Shown: in pieces, positions 1 through 10,188 of the stretch
How the letters are laid out: every line of letters begins with the position of its first letter
Numbering within the stretch: position 1 is the first letter of the stretch
Source: Bacteroidota bacterium
GTDB lineage: Bacteria > Bacteroidota > Bacteroidia > B-17B0 > Aurantibacillaceae
Assembly: GCA_016711805.1 (NCBI GenBank)
Contig: JADJSH010000003.1
Coordinates: 124,001 to 188,000 of the forward strand
Length of the DNA: 64,000 nucleotides
Direction: 5' to 3'
The notes under the pieces: model-generated
What the model was told of the DNA's origin: nothing
The model's database searches: none
What the model saw: only the letters and a program-made list of their open reading frames with translations
Position numbers and translations under genes: made by a program

Positions 1-60
1 GTTTGATTTTCTTGCGAAAACAAAGCCGATAATTGACAAAAAACGAATATTAAAAAAAGG

Positions 61-983
<923 letters not shown>

Positions 984-1100
984 TCAAGTGCTTTTACAGA
1001 TGGAAATTTATATCTAAAATAAAAGCTTTTTTAGTCTATTAATTAGCCCCATTTTCCATTAAATTCCTTAAATTAGCCCTGTTTTTTAACGAAAATTATA

Positions 1101-3821
1101 ATGGACAAATTTTCCTATGTTGGCACAAGCGATGTAAACGCTATTGAGAGTTTATTTTTGCAGTATTCCCAAGACCCTAATTCTGTTGACGCATCATGGC
1201 GTGATTTCTTTAAAGGCTTCGAATTTGCCCGTACTTCTTACGAATCGGACGGTGGTGCAATTCCCGAAAATGTAACGAAAGAATTTAAAGTTCTTGGTTT
1301 AATTAATGGTTACCGTCAACGCGGGCACTTGTTTACCAAAACTAACCCTGTTCGTCAACGTCGTAACTATGAACCAACTTTAGCCCTAGAAAACTTCGGC
1401 TTATCTGATAAAGATCTAGAAACTGTTTTTCAAGCGGGTAACGAAATTGGAATTGGTGTTGCTAAATTAAAAGATATTATTGCTCATTTAGAGTGTACTT
1501 ACTGCCAAAGTATTGGCGTAGAATATTTATACATGCGTGAACCAAAAATATTGAAATGGTTACAAGAGCGCATGGAAAAAAACAAGAATACACCCGCTTT
1601 CTCAAAAGACGAGAAAAAAGTGATTCTTAAAAAATTAACACAAGCGGTTGTTTTCGAAAACTACTTACATACCAAATTCGTTGGTCAAAAACGTTTTTCA
1701 TTAGAAGGTGGCGAAGCAGTTATTCCTGCTATCAATGCTTTGATGGAACACGGAGCTAACTTAGGTATTCAAGATTATGTGATTGGAATGGCTCACCGTG
1801 GTCGTTTAAATGTGTTAACTAACATCATGAACAAAACTTATAAAGATGTATTTACTGAGTTTGAAGGCAGACCAAGTGAAGATTCTTTATTTGATGGTGA
1901 TGTGAAATACCACATGGGTTATTCATCTGATCAATTAAGCGATGATGGCAAAAACGTACATATCAGTTTAACACCAAATCCATCTCACTTAGAAACTTCG
2001 GCAGCAGTTGTTCAAGGGATTATTCGTTCAAAAATTGATAGCCGTCATAATGGCGATAACTCTAAAGCATGTGCTATTAGTTTACATGGTGATGCTGCGG
2101 TTGCAGGCCAAGGCTTAGTGTATGAATTAGTACAAATGAGTCAGTTAGATGGTTACAAAACTGGAGGAACTGTTCATTTTGTGATTAATAATCAAATTGG
2201 ATTTACAACCAATTATATGGATGCACGTTCATCTACATACTGTACAGATGTTGCAAAAGTAGTATTGAGCCCTGTATTTCACGTAAATGGAGATGATGTA
2301 GAAGCATTATGTTTCATCTCCAAATTAGCAATGGAGTTCCGTCAAACATTTCATAAAGATGTGTTTATTGACGTATTATGTTACCGTAAATATGGTCACA
2401 ACGAAGGTGATGAACCTCGCTTTACTCAACCGCAATTATATAAAGCAATTGCAGCTCATGCCAATCCAAAAGATATTTATGTTGAAAAACTAAAATCAGA
2501 AAATTCGGAGTTAGCAACTGAAGCAAAAGAAATTGAAACTGCCTTTAAAGCCGAATTAGATTCTAACTTAGATGAAGCTAAAAAGACTGAGAAATCAAAA
2601 ATTACGTCTTTCTTAGAAGGAAATTGGAAAGGTGTAAAAATGGCTACGGCAAGCGATTTTGATGAATCTCCAAAAACAGCCATTGATGAAAAATTATTTT
2701 TAGAGATTGCTAAAAAATCAACAGAGTTACCAAAAGACAAAAAATTCTTCAATAAAATTCAAAAATTATTTGAAGATAGAAAAGCCATGATTGCCAATGA
2801 TAATTATGATTGGGCAATGGGCGAATTATTGGCTTACGGTTCTTTAATGAAAGAAGGTTTCCCTGTTCGTTTTAGCGGTCAAGATGTAGAGCGTGGTACT
2901 TTCTCTCACCGTCATGCTATTGTGAAGTTAGAAGATAGTGAAGAAGAATATACGCCTTTAAACAATATTGATGCAAAAGTAAAATTAGAAATCTATAACT
3001 CTTTATTAAGTGAATATGGTGTTTTAGGTTTTGAATATGGTTATGCCTTTGCAGCGCCAAACACCTTAACTATTTGGGAAGCACAGTTTGGAGATTTCTT
3101 CAATGGTGCACAAATTATTGTGGATCAATATTTAACCTCAGCAGAATACAAATGGCGTCGTATGAATGGCTTAGTAGTATTATTGCCTCATGGTTATGAA
3201 GGACAGGGCCCAGAGCATTCATCTGCTCGTATGGAACGTTTTTTACAAGCTTGTGCTGAAAACAATATGCAAATTGTAAATGCTACAACACCAGCACAAC
3301 AATTCCATGTATTACGTCGTCAATTAAAACGTGATTTCCGTAAACCATTGGTATGCTTTACTCCTAAAAAATTATTGCGTTACCCAACTTGTGTAAGTAA
3401 GTTAACCGATTTTACTAAAGCTAAATTTGAAGAAGTATTAGATGATACGATTGATGCAAAAAATGTAACACGCGTCGCATTCTGTTCAGGAAAAATATAT
3501 TATGATTTAATTGAGCGTAGAGAAAAAGAAGGAGTGAACGATATTACATTTATTCGTTTAGAGCAATTGTATCCGTTCCCTCAAAAACAAGTGGATGCGA
3601 TTTTGAAAAAATATAGCAAAGCAAAAGACTATTTATTTATTCAAGAAGAGCCTGAAAACATGGGTCCTTGGCGCTTTGTAGATAAAAATTTACGCAAATT
3701 AAATTTAAAATATGTTGGCAGACATGAAGCAGCAAGTCCAGCAACGGGTTATGCAAAACGTCATGCAGCAGAGAACGAAGAAATTATGACAAACATTTTT
3801 TCTAAAGTATTAGTTAAATAA
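1101..3821 (+). CDS. sucA: 2-oxoglutarate dehydrogenase E1 component
   Basis: Thiamine-diphosphate-dependent E1 subunit of the 2-oxoglutarate dehydrogenase complex. It decarboxylates 2-oxoglutarate and passes the succinyl group to the lipoyl arm of E2 in the TCA cycle, in the cytosol. The 906 residues are close to the usual length of about 930. Seen in order: an N-terminal segment (YVGTSDVNAIESLF) typical of E1o, GMAHRGRLNVL near residue 230, SLTPNPSHLE near 288, the ThDP/Mg motif HGDAAVAGQG near 328, and PHGYEGQGPEHSSARMERFL in the transketolase-like C-terminal half. The E2 gene follows after 35 bp, so the two form an operon; no E3 (lpd) is adjacent. The start is the first ATG with full N-terminal homology. 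Its upstream region runs into the homopolymer artefact, so the promoter may be lost. Confidence 0.97.
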   Translation: MDKFSYVGTSDVNAIESLFLQYSQDPNSVDASWRDFFKGFEFARTSYESDGGAIPENVTKEFKVLGLINGYRQRGHLFTKTNPVRQRRNYEPTLALENFGLSDKDLETVFQAGNEIGIGVAKLKDIIAHLECTYCQSIGVEYLYMREPKILKWLQERMEKNKNTPAFSKDEKKVILKKLTQAVVFENYLHTKFVGQKRFSLEGGEAVIPAINALMEHGANLGIQDYVIGMAHRGRLNVLTNIMNKTYKDVFTEFEGRPSEDSLFDGDVKYHMGYSSDQLSDDGKNVHISLTPNPSHLETSAAVVQGIIRSKIDSRHNGDNSKACAISLHGDAAVAGQGLVYELVQMSQLDGYKTGGTVHFVINNQIGFTTNYMDARSSTYCTDVAKVVLSPVFHVNGDDVEALCFISKLAMEFRQTFHKDVFIDVLCYRKYGHNEGDEPRFTQPQLYKAIAAHANPKDIYVEKLKSENSELATEAKEIETAFKAELDSNLDEAKKTEKSKITSFLEGNWKGVKMATASDFDESPKTAIDEKLFLEIAKKSTELPKDKKFFNKIQKLFEDRKAMIANDNYDWAMGELLAYGSLMKEGFPVRFSGQDVERGTFSHRHAIVKLEDSEEEYTPLNNIDAKVKLEIYNSLLSEYGVLGFEYGYAFAAPNTLTIWEAQFGDFFNGAQIIVDQYLTSAEYKWRRMNGLVVLLPHGYEGQGPEHSSARMERFLQACAENNMQIVNATTPAQQFHVLRRQLKRDFRKPLVCFTPKKLLRYPTCVSKLTDFTKAKFEEVLDDTIDAKNVTRVAFCSGKIYYDLIERREKEGVNDITFIRLEQLYPFPQKQVDAILKKYSKAKDYLFIQEEPENMGPWRFVDKNLRKLNLKYVGRHEAASPATGYAKRHAAENEEIMTNIFSKVLVK

Positions 3822-3856
3822 TCATTCAAACATTTATAAATAATTAAAATATTTTT

Positions 3857-5107
3857 ATGGCAATTGTAGAATTAAAAGTACCAAGTCCAGGTGAATCTAT
3901 CACAGAAGTAGTTATTGCTCGTTGGGTAAAAAACACAGGTGATATTGTAGAAAAAGATGAGGTATTAGCAGCGGTAGATTCTGATAAAGCAACCTTAACT
4001 TTAAATGCAGAAGAAAGTGGTAAAATTGAAGTATTAGCTGCTGAAGGCGACACCGTTAAAGTTGGCCAAGTAGTAGTTAAAATTGATACGTCGTTTAAAC
4101 CTGAAGCAAAAGCAAAGGTAGAAGCACCAAAAGCGGAAGTGAAAGTGGAAACTAAAAAAGAAGAAGCAAAAGTTTCTTCGACTCCAGCTACTACATCTTA
4201 CGCAACAGGTACACCAAGTGTTGCTGCTGCTAAAATCATGGCAGAAAACAATATTTCTGCTAATCAAATGAATGGCACTGGTAAAGATGGTCGTATTACT
4301 AAACAAGATGTATTAGCGGCTTTATCTAACGGTTTACCAACGGCTCAAAAAGTATTAAGCAATAGCTGGCAAGGTGGTAGAGATAAAGACAGAGCAAAAA
4401 TGACGTCTTTACGTAAAACTGTTGCTAAGCGTTTAGTAGCAGTGAAAAACGAAACAGCGATGTTAACGACTTTCAACGAAGTTGACATGAGTGAGATTTA
4501 TGCGATTCGTGCTAAATACAAAGATAAATTTAAAGAGGTTTATGGAACAAATGTAGGTTTCATGAGTTTCTTTACAAAGGCAGTAACCGAAGCATTATAT
4601 CATTATCCTGCAGTAAACGGAATGATTGATGGCGAAGAGTTAGTGTATAATAAATATTGTGATATTGGTATTGCGGTAAGCGCACCAAAAGGATTAATGG
4701 TTCCAGTTTTACGTAATGCAGAATTAATGAGCATTGCTGATATTGAAAAAGGAATTAAGGACTTAGCAGTAAAAGCACGTGATGGTAAATTAACTATTGC
4801 AGATATGGAAGGCGGTACATTTACGATTACTAACGGTGGTGTATTTGGTAGTATGATGAGTACTCCAATTATCAATCCTCCACAAAGTGCTATCTTAGGT
4901 ATGCATAATGTAGTTGACCGTCCAATGGCTGTTAACGGACAAGTGGTGATTCGCCCTATGATGTACATTGCATTAAGTTATGATCACAGAATTATTGACG
5001 GAAGAGAATCTGTTGGTTTCTTAGTGAAAGTAAAAGAAATGTTAGAGAACCCAAGCCGTATTTTATTTGGCGGTAAATTACCAGAAGAAGTATTATTGGG
5101 ATTGTAA
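3857..5107 (+). CDS. sucB: 2-oxoglutarate dehydrogenase E2, dihydrolipoyl succinyltransferase
   Basis: E2 core of the 2-oxoglutarate dehydrogenase complex; it transfers the succinyl group from lipoamide to CoA. The 416 residues show a single N-terminal lipoyl domain (about 1-76) with lipoyl lysine K44 in VDSDKATLTL. A Lys/Glu/Ala-rich flexible linker follows (about 78-115), then an E1/E3-binding domain (TPSVAAAKIMAENNIS to about 157) and a 2-oxoacid acyltransferase catalytic domain. The latter ends with the HxxxDG active-site motif SYDHRIIDGRESVGF. One lipoyl domain and the position directly behind sucA argue for the succinyl rather than the acetyl enzyme. A strong terminator lies about 50 bp downstream and closes the operon. 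Confidence 0.96.
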   Translation: MAIVELKVPSPGESITEVVIARWVKNTGDIVEKDEVLAAVDSDKATLTLNAEESGKIEVLAAEGDTVKVGQVVVKIDTSFKPEAKAKVEAPKAEVKVETKKEEAKVSSTPATTSYATGTPSVAAAKIMAENNISANQMNGTGKDGRITKQDVLAALSNGLPTAQKVLSNSWQGGRDKDRAKMTSLRKTVAKRLVAVKNETAMLTTFNEVDMSEIYAIRAKYKDKFKEVYGTNVGFMSFFTKAVTEALYHYPAVNGMIDGEELVYNKYCDIGIAVSAPKGLMVPVLRNAELMSIADIEKGIKDLAVKARDGKLTIADMEGGTFTITNGGVFGSMMSTPIINPPQSAILGMHNVVDRPMAVNGQVVIRPMMYIALSYDHRIIDGRESVGFLVKVKEMLENPSRILFGGKLPEEVLLGL

Positions 5108-5113
5108 TAGCCT

Positions 5114-5143
5114 CGTCATTGCGAGCGATAGCGAAGCAATCTC
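5114..5143. repeat. Short REP-like palindromic intergenic repeat
   Basis: A 30-base element with inverted arms ATTGC (5118-5122) and GCAAT (5136-5140) around a GAGCGATAGCGAA-type core. From memory, sequences of this form (CGTCATTGCGAG...GAAGCAATCTC) are dispersed repeats in many bacterial genomes. It lies between the sucB stop and the terminator. No function is assigned. Confidence 0.6.
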
Positions 5144-5157
5144 ATATTTAGTATAAT

Positions 5158-5190
5158 CAAAACCCTCGGTAGTTTTACCGAGGGTTTTTT
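5158..5190 (+). terminator. Rho-independent terminator of sucAB
   Basis: Perfect 9-bp stem CCCTCGGTA (5163-5171) and TACCGAGGG (5176-5184), loop GTTT, followed by six T. It is located just after sucB and before the divergent-in-function PP2C array. Confidence 0.9.
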
Positions 5191-5223
5191 GTTTTAGAGA
5201 ATTGTTATATATTTATTACTAAT

Positions 5224-7566
5224 ATGAAAAATCAATTTCTACTATCTTTTATAATTCTGCTTTTTGCAACAAGTAATTTTGCTCAAGATAAAACAATTGA
5301 TTCTTTAAAACAGGCCCTTAAAACCGCTAAGAACGACACAACTCGTTGTAATATTTTATGTGAATTAGTTATGAATTCATCAGAAGATGAATGGCCAAAA
5401 TTTAATGATGCCTATGAAAAATTTTGCGAAAAATCTCTTCAAACTCTTCAAAAATCTAACCTTGCATATAAGGTTATAAAAGAACATTATGCAAGCGCAT
5501 TACTCAATTCTGCGATAAATTTTGGCAACAAGGGTGACATACAAAACCAATTGAAGTATAATTTAAGGGGCTTAAAAGTAAATGAAGAAATAAATAATAA
5601 ACAAGGTGTTGGCCAAGCCTTTAATTCTATTGGAATAATGTATTTGGACCAAGGAAATACTTCAAAAGCTTTGGAATATTTAGAAAAAAGTCTAAAAATA
5701 AACGAAGAAATTCATGATAAACAAGGGCTAGCAACTTCTTTGAATTACATTGCTAGTATTTATACAAGTCGAAGTGATTTAAAGAAGGCACTGGAATGTT
5801 ACTATAAAAGTCTAAAAATAAGAGGGGAGATTGGTGACAAACATGGTGAGGCAATTACTTTAAATAATTTGGCAGTTATTTATGGAAATCAAGGGGATAA
5901 AAAAAAAGAACTTGAGCTAACAAAAGAAAGTCTTAAATTAAGGCAAGAAATTCATGACAAGTATGGAATTACAGCCTCTCTACTAAATTTGGGTGCATTT
6001 TATTATAATCAAGACAGTATTATAAAAGCTTCAACTTATTATCATCAAGCTTTAATTATAAGCCATGAAATTCAAAATAAGCCCTTAATTGCTCGTGCCT
6101 TGGGTTATATTGGTAAAATATATCTGAAACAAGATTCTTCTGAAAAAGCATTGGAACTCTGGAATCAAGCTTTAAAAATAGAGGAAGAATTACAAAATAA
6201 TAATGGAATTGCACGTATTTTGAAATATATCGGTAAAGTCTATATTGAACAAAAAAAATATCCTATCGCTCTTAATTATTTATTAAAAAGTATGGCTATT
6301 AGTAAAAAACTGGGTTTTCCGGCAGAAATAGGAGATGCTGCTGAAGAATTAAACATTATATACAAAGTCACAGGTAATTATAAAGCTGCGCTAGAAAACT
6401 ACGAATTATATATTATCATGCGCGATAGTGTTAACAATCAGGAAAACAAAAAAGCCAGCATTAAATCCCAATTCAAATATGAATACGAAAAAAAGGCCGC
6501 TGCTGATAGCTTAAAAGTAGCTGAAGAAAAAAAGATAGTTGCAGTTCAATTAAAACAAGAAAAAACACAACGCTTTGCCTTATATGGCGGTTTAGCTTTG
6601 GTAATAGTGTTTGCTGGCTTTATGTTTAATCGTTTTCGCGTTACTCAAAAACAAAAAAATATTATTGAGTTAAAAGAAAAAGAAACGCAACAACAAAATG
6701 AAATTATTACTATTCAAAAACATCTCGTTGAAGAAAAGCACAAAGAGATCACAGATAGTATTAATTACGCCGAACGAATACAGCGTAGTTTCTTAGCAAC
6801 AAAGGAATTATTAGATGAAAATCTTTCCTCCCTGCGGGGAGTTGCCGAAGGCGGAGGGGAATATTTTGTATTATTTAAACCCAAAGACGTTGTAAGTGGC
6901 GACTTCTATTGGTCTGCTAAATTAAGTAATGGCAACTTCGCATTAGCTACAGCTGATAGTACAGGCCACGGTGTACCTGGCGCCATTATGAGTTTATTAA
7001 ACGTTACTAGTTTAGAAAAAGCCATTGAGCATCACACAAATCCAGCTGATATTTTAAACCATACACGCCAAACCATTATCGAACGTTTAAAAAAAGACGG
7101 CAGTGAAGAAGGCGGAAAAGATGGTATGGATTGTAGTCTGTTAGTCTTTGATTTTGAAAACAAACAACTCCATATTGCAGCGGCTAATAATCCGGTTTGG
7201 ATCATTCGTCCTAATCCTTCTAATGAGGGTGCCCGCCAGATGGCGGGCGGGGATGTTGAACTCATCGAAATCAAACCCGACAAGATGCCTGTAGGCAAAA
7301 GCGATAAACAGCATCAACCATTTACATTACATACTATTGAGTTGCAAAAAGGTGATATCATTTATACTTTAACAGATGGTTTCCCTGACCAGTTTGGTGG
7401 ACCAAAAGGGAAAAAATTTATGAGCAAAAATTTAAAAGAGTTATTGCTAGCCAATGTGCATTTGCCAATAGCTCAGCAAAAAGAATTACTAGAATCAACT
7501 TTTAAAAATTGGGTTGGTGATTTAGAACAAGTGGATGATGTGTGTGTGATAGGAATTAAAATATAA
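5224..7566 (+). CDS. TPR-repeat membrane protein with PP2C/SpoIIE-type phosphatase domain (paralogue 1)
   Basis: The 780 residues begin with a Sec signal peptide (MKNQFLLSFIILLFATSNFAQ). About seven to eight TPR-like repeats of about 40 residues follow (EEIHDKQGLATSLNYIASIY type). A coiled coil comes next, then one membrane span (YGGLALVIVFAGFMFNRF, about residues 453-472), a second coiled coil and a C-terminal PP2C/SpoIIE Ser/Thr phosphatase. Metal-binding and core motifs are present: KPKDVVSGDFYW, ADSTGHGVPGA, TDGFPDQFGG and VDDVCVIGIKI. The topology suggests a periplasmic TPR sensor and a cytoplasmic phosphatase that would act on an anti-sigma antagonist or similar phosphoprotein; no partner is encoded nearby. 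Two palindromic repeat elements are read through in frame inside the phosphatase domain. It is the only intact member of a three-gene tandem array. Confidence 0.9.
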   Translation: MKNQFLLSFIILLFATSNFAQDKTIDSLKQALKTAKNDTTRCNILCELVMNSSEDEWPKFNDAYEKFCEKSLQTLQKSNLAYKVIKEHYASALLNSAINFGNKGDIQNQLKYNLRGLKVNEEINNKQGVGQAFNSIGIMYLDQGNTSKALEYLEKSLKINEEIHDKQGLATSLNYIASIYTSRSDLKKALECYYKSLKIRGEIGDKHGEAITLNNLAVIYGNQGDKKKELELTKESLKLRQEIHDKYGITASLLNLGAFYYNQDSIIKASTYYHQALIISHEIQNKPLIARALGYIGKIYLKQDSSEKALELWNQALKIEEELQNNNGIARILKYIGKVYIEQKKYPIALNYLLKSMAISKKLGFPAEIGDAAEELNIIYKVTGNYKAALENYELYIIMRDSVNNQENKKASIKSQFKYEYEKKAAADSLKVAEEKKIVAVQLKQEKTQRFALYGGLALVIVFAGFMFNRFRVTQKQKNIIELKEKETQQQNEIITIQKHLVEEKHKEITDSINYAERIQRSFLATKELLDENLSSLRGVAEGGGEYFVLFKPKDVVSGDFYWSAKLSNGNFALATADSTGHGVPGAIMSLLNVTSLEKAIEHHTNPADILNHTRQTIIERLKKDGSEEGGKDGMDCSLLVFDFENKQLHIAAANNPVWIIRPNPSNEGARQMAGGDVELIEIKPDKMPVGKSDKQHQPFTLHTIELQKGDIIYTLTDGFPDQFGGPKGKKFMSKNLKELLLANVHLPIAQQKELLESTFKNWVGDLEQVDDVCVIGIKI
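6827..6859. repeat. In-frame palindromic element (type P1) inside the PP2C domain, copy 1
   Basis: GC-rich element containing a CTCCC-TGC-GGGGAG hairpin, a GCCGAAGGC mini-hairpin and outer CCTCC/GGAGG arms, embedded in AT-rich coding DNA. It encodes SLRGVAEGGG-like residues just before the conserved phosphatase strand YFVLFKPKDVVSGDF. The same element stands at the same position in the two downstream paralogues (9177 and 11357). Confidence 0.7.
7231..7248. repeat. In-frame palindromic element (type P2) inside paralogue 1
   Basis: Perfect inverted repeat GCCCGCCA-GA-TGGCGGGC, the core of an extra stretch from about 7208 to 7258. Paralogue 2 reads IIRNNELIEIKP here, whereas paralogue 1 has about 14 additional residues (PNPSNEGARQMAGGDV). 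The reading frame is preserved. Confidence 0.7.
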
Positions 7567-7669
7567 ATAGTACATTTAATTTTATGAAAAAAGCATCATT
7601 ACTATTTTTCTTTCTTTTCTTTTTATTCTTAAAGCTTTTAGTCAGGATAATCTCATCGATTCTTTAAAA

Positions 7670-8023
7670 TTGGCATTAAAAAATGCAAAGCATGATACTG
7701 TCCGATGTGATATTTTATATCAATTAAGTGCAGTAGCTAATGATGAAGAGTGGCCTAAATACAACCAACAGCTTTTAGCTTTAGCAGAAAACAAATTACA
7801 ATCAAACTCCCCATCTAAAAAAACTTATCTACGTTATCTAGCGGAAGCTACCAACAATGTTGGTTTCCTAGCTCAAATGCAAAACGACACGCCAGAAGCC
7901 TTAAAGTGTTTTAACAAAAGCTTCAACATATTTCAAGAACTACTTGATAAAGAGGGAATGGCTTCTACTTTGAATAATATGGCTTCTATATATGAAGACC
8001 AGGAGATATTCCAACTGCATTAG
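7670..8023 (+). CDS. Fragment of paralogue 2: N-terminal TPR part
   Basis: Open fragment of 117 residues between the first and second frameshifts. The true coding frame starts upstream, near 7634. It matches the N-terminal cap (ALKNAKHDTVRCDILYQLS) and the first TPR units of paralogue 1. Its last residues (EIFQLH) are out of frame and not homologous. Confidence 0.6.
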   Translation: MALKNAKHDTVRCDILYQLSAVANDEEWPKYNQQLLALAENKLQSNSPSKKTYLRYLAEATNNVGFLAQMQNDTPEALKCFNKSFNIFQELLDKEGMASTLNNMASIYEDQEIFQLH

Positions 8024-8160
8024 TATACTATAATAAAAGTCTAAAAATTATTTCTGAAACGACAGATGAATATGGCGTTGCGGCAGCCCTTCATAATATT
8101 GGTCTTTTATACAAAAATCAAGGAAATATAACACAAGCATTAGAGTTTTGTAGTAGAAGT

Positions 8161-8457
8161 TTGAAAATCCGTGAAAAAATAAAAGACCAACAAGGAATTG
8201 CTTCTTCCCTTAATAATATTGCCATTATATACGAAGACCAAGGGGATACATTAAAAGCACTAGAATATTTTAATAAAAGCTTAGACATAAAAAAAGTTAT
8301 TGGTGACAAAGGAGGAATTGCCACTTCCTACAACAACATTGGGATTTTTTATAAAGATCAGGGTAATTTTAAAAGGGCACTTGAGTATCAAACTAAAGGA
8401 CTTAAAATACGAGAAGAAATTGGAGATAAAAAAAGGAGTTGCAAATTCTTTAAATAA
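8161..8457 (+). CDS. Fragment of paralogue 2: central TPR units
   Basis: TPR units between the second and third frameshifts, with REKIKDQQGIASSLNNIAIIYEDQGD repeats split by Asn-Asn-Ile signatures. The real frame extends upstream to about 8004. The last residues after GDKK are out of frame because of the A7 run at 8428-8434. Confidence 0.55.
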   Translation: MKIREKIKDQQGIASSLNNIAIIYEDQGDTLKALEYFNKSLDIKKVIGDKGGIATSYNNIGIFYKDQGNFKRALEYQTKGLKIREEIGDKKRSCKFFK

Positions 8458-9874
8458 TATTGGGGCTATCTATCATAGTCTAAAAGATTTGCCAAAAGCA
8501 TTAGAATATTCTATTAAAAGCCTAAAACTTTATGAAGAACTAGAAGATAAAGACGGAATGTCAAACTCTCTTGTTAATATAGGAAGCCTCTATTTTAAAC
8601 AGCAAGATTATAACAAAGCATTAAGTTATACTCTCAAAGGAATGGCGTTTAGTAAAGAATTAGGTTTTCCTGAACCCATAAGAAATGCTGCGGAAAAATT
8701 AAATGTGATATATAAAGCCACCGGCAACTACAAGGCAGCTTTAGATAATTATGAGTTGTATATTCTTATGAGAGACAGTATCTCTAATCAAGAAAACAAA
8801 AAAGCAAGTATCAAATCTCAATTTAAATACGAATACGAAAAGAAGGCTGCTGCTGATAGTGTTAAAGTAGTTGAAGAAAAAAAGATAGTGGCTGTACAAT
8901 TGAAACAAGAAAAAACACAACGCTTTGCATTATATGGTGGCTTAGTTTTAGTATTAGTATTTGCAGGTTTTATGTTTAATCGTTTTCGCGTTACTCAAAA
9001 ACAAAAAAACATTATTGAGCTCAAAGAAAAAGAAACACAACAACAAAACGAAATTATTAAAATTCAAAAACATTTAGTAGAAGAAAAACATAAAGAAATA
9101 ACTGATAGTATCAATTATGCCGAACGTATCCAACGTAGTTTTTTGGCAACAAAGGAATTATTAGATGAAAATCTTTCCTCCCTGCGGGGAGGTGCCGAAG
9201 GCGGAGGGGGGTATTTTGTTTTCTTTAAACCCAAAGATGTAGTTAGTGGTGATTTTTACTGGTCTGCTAAATTAAGTAATGGTAACTTTGCTTTAGCAAC
9301 AGCTGATAGCACGGGTCACGGTGTACCAGGTGCCATTATGAGTTTATTAAACGTTACTAGTTTAGAAAAAGCCATTGAACATTACACAAACCCTGCTGAT
9401 ATTTTAAATCATACTCGCCAAACAATTATTGAGCGCTTAAAAAAAGATGGTAGCGAAGAAGGTGGAAAAGATGGAATGGATTGCAGTTTGTTGGTGTTTG
9501 ATTTTTCTACCAATCACTTACTTATAGCTGCTGCTAATAATCCAGTGTGGATTATTAGAAATAATGAACTCATCGAAATCAAGCCCGATAAGATGCCTGT
9601 TGGCAAAAGCGATAAACAAGATCAATCGTTTACCACACATACTATAGAGTTACAAAAAGGAGATACCATTTATACCTTAACCGATGGTTTCCCAGACCAA
9701 TTTGGAGGTGATAAAGGCAAAAAGTTTATGAGCAAAAAGTTAAAGGAACTACTATTAGCTAATGTTCATTTACCAATTGCTCAGCAAAAAGAATTACTCG
9801 ACTCAACCTTTAAAAACTGGGTGGGGGATTTAGAACAAGTGGATGATGTAACGGTGATTGGGATTAAAATATAA
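8300..9874 (+). CDS. Fragment of paralogue 2: last TPRs, membrane span and PP2C domain
   Basis: The true coding part begins about 8435 (GVANSLNNIGAIYH); the first 45 or so residues of the open frame are out of frame. It carries the last TPRs, the coiled coil, the membrane span (YGGLVLVLVFAGFMFNRF) and the complete PP2C/SpoIIE domain with all metal-binding motifs. In isolation it would lack a signal peptide, so as drawn it may not be correctly placed in the membrane. Confidence 0.65.
   Translation: MVTKEELPLPTTTLGFFIKIRVILKGHLSIKLKDLKYEKKLEIKKGVANSLNNIGAIYHSLKDLPKALEYSIKSLKLYEELEDKDGMSNSLVNIGSLYFKQQDYNKALSYTLKGMAFSKELGFPEPIRNAAEKLNVIYKATGNYKAALDNYELYILMRDSISNQENKKASIKSQFKYEYEKKAAADSVKVVEEKKIVAVQLKQEKTQRFALYGGLVLVLVFAGFMFNRFRVTQKQKNIIELKEKETQQQNEIIKIQKHLVEEKHKEITDSINYAERIQRSFLATKELLDENLSSLRGGAEGGGGYFVFFKPKDVVSGDFYWSAKLSNGNFALATADSTGHGVPGAIMSLLNVTSLEKAIEHYTNPADILNHTRQTIIERLKKDGSEEGGKDGMDCSLLVFDFSTNHLLIAAANNPVWIIRNNELIEIKPDKMPVGKSDKQDQSFTTHTIELQKGDTIYTLTDGFPDQFGGDKGKKFMSKKLKELLLANVHLPIAQQKELLDSTFKNWVGDLEQVDDVTVIGIKI
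9177..9210. repeat. In-frame palindromic element (type P1), copy 2
   Basis: Same GC-rich compound palindrome as at 6827, again encoding a SLRGGAEGGGG-type insert just before the conserved YFVFFKPKDVVSGDF strand. Confidence 0.7.
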
Positions 9875-9892
9875 TCACGATATTTAATTATT

Positions 9893-10138
9893 ATGAAAAA
9901 ACAAATTCTTCTTTCGACTATATTTATAATATTCTCCAACCATTTTTTTGCTCAGAATAAAACGATAGATTCTTTGAAGCTTGTCCTCAAAAATTCGAAA
10001 CACGACACCACTCGTTGTAATGTTCTAAACTTACTAATAGAAGCATCATTTCCAAAGGAAGAGTGGAAAACCTATAATGAAGAAATAATGTCTATCGCTG
10101 AAAAAAATCACAACACATCTTTCCCAATAAAATCATAG
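9893..10138 (+). CDS. Fragment of paralogue 3: signal peptide and N-terminal cap
   Basis: 81-residue open frame holding the signal peptide and the conserved cap (IDSLKLVLKNSKHDTTRCNVL). It ends at an in-frame TAG immediately after the presumed one-base deletion near 10126. Confidence 0.6.
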   Translation: MKKQILLSTIFIIFSNHFFAQNKTIDSLKLVLKNSKHDTTRCNVLNLLIEASFPKEEWKTYNEEIMSIAEKNHNTSFPIKS

Positions 10139-10188
10139 AGAAAACATTTGCGAAATATTATGCTGATGCGCTTAACAATGCTGGCTAT

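Larger units (their letters stand above)
7584..9874 (+). pseudogene. TPR/PP2C phosphatase paralogue 2, interrupted by three frameshifts
   Basis: Full-length second paralogue running from an ATG at 7584, with a signal-peptide-like start MKKASLLFFFLFFLF. The frame is broken three times by single bases. About one A is missing near 7633, since AAAAG would continue into AFSQDNLIDSLK. About one G is missing near 8003, since CAGGGAGAT would continue as QGDIPTALVYYNKSLK. One extra A lies in the A7 run 8428-8434, since removing it restores GDKKGVANSLNNIG. All three sit in short homopolymers, so consensus error is as likely as real decay. The phosphatase half is intact, with GDFYW, DSTGHG, TDGFPDQ and DDV all present. 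If the errors are artificial, the product is about 763 residues with the same architecture as paralogue 1. Confidence 0.8.
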
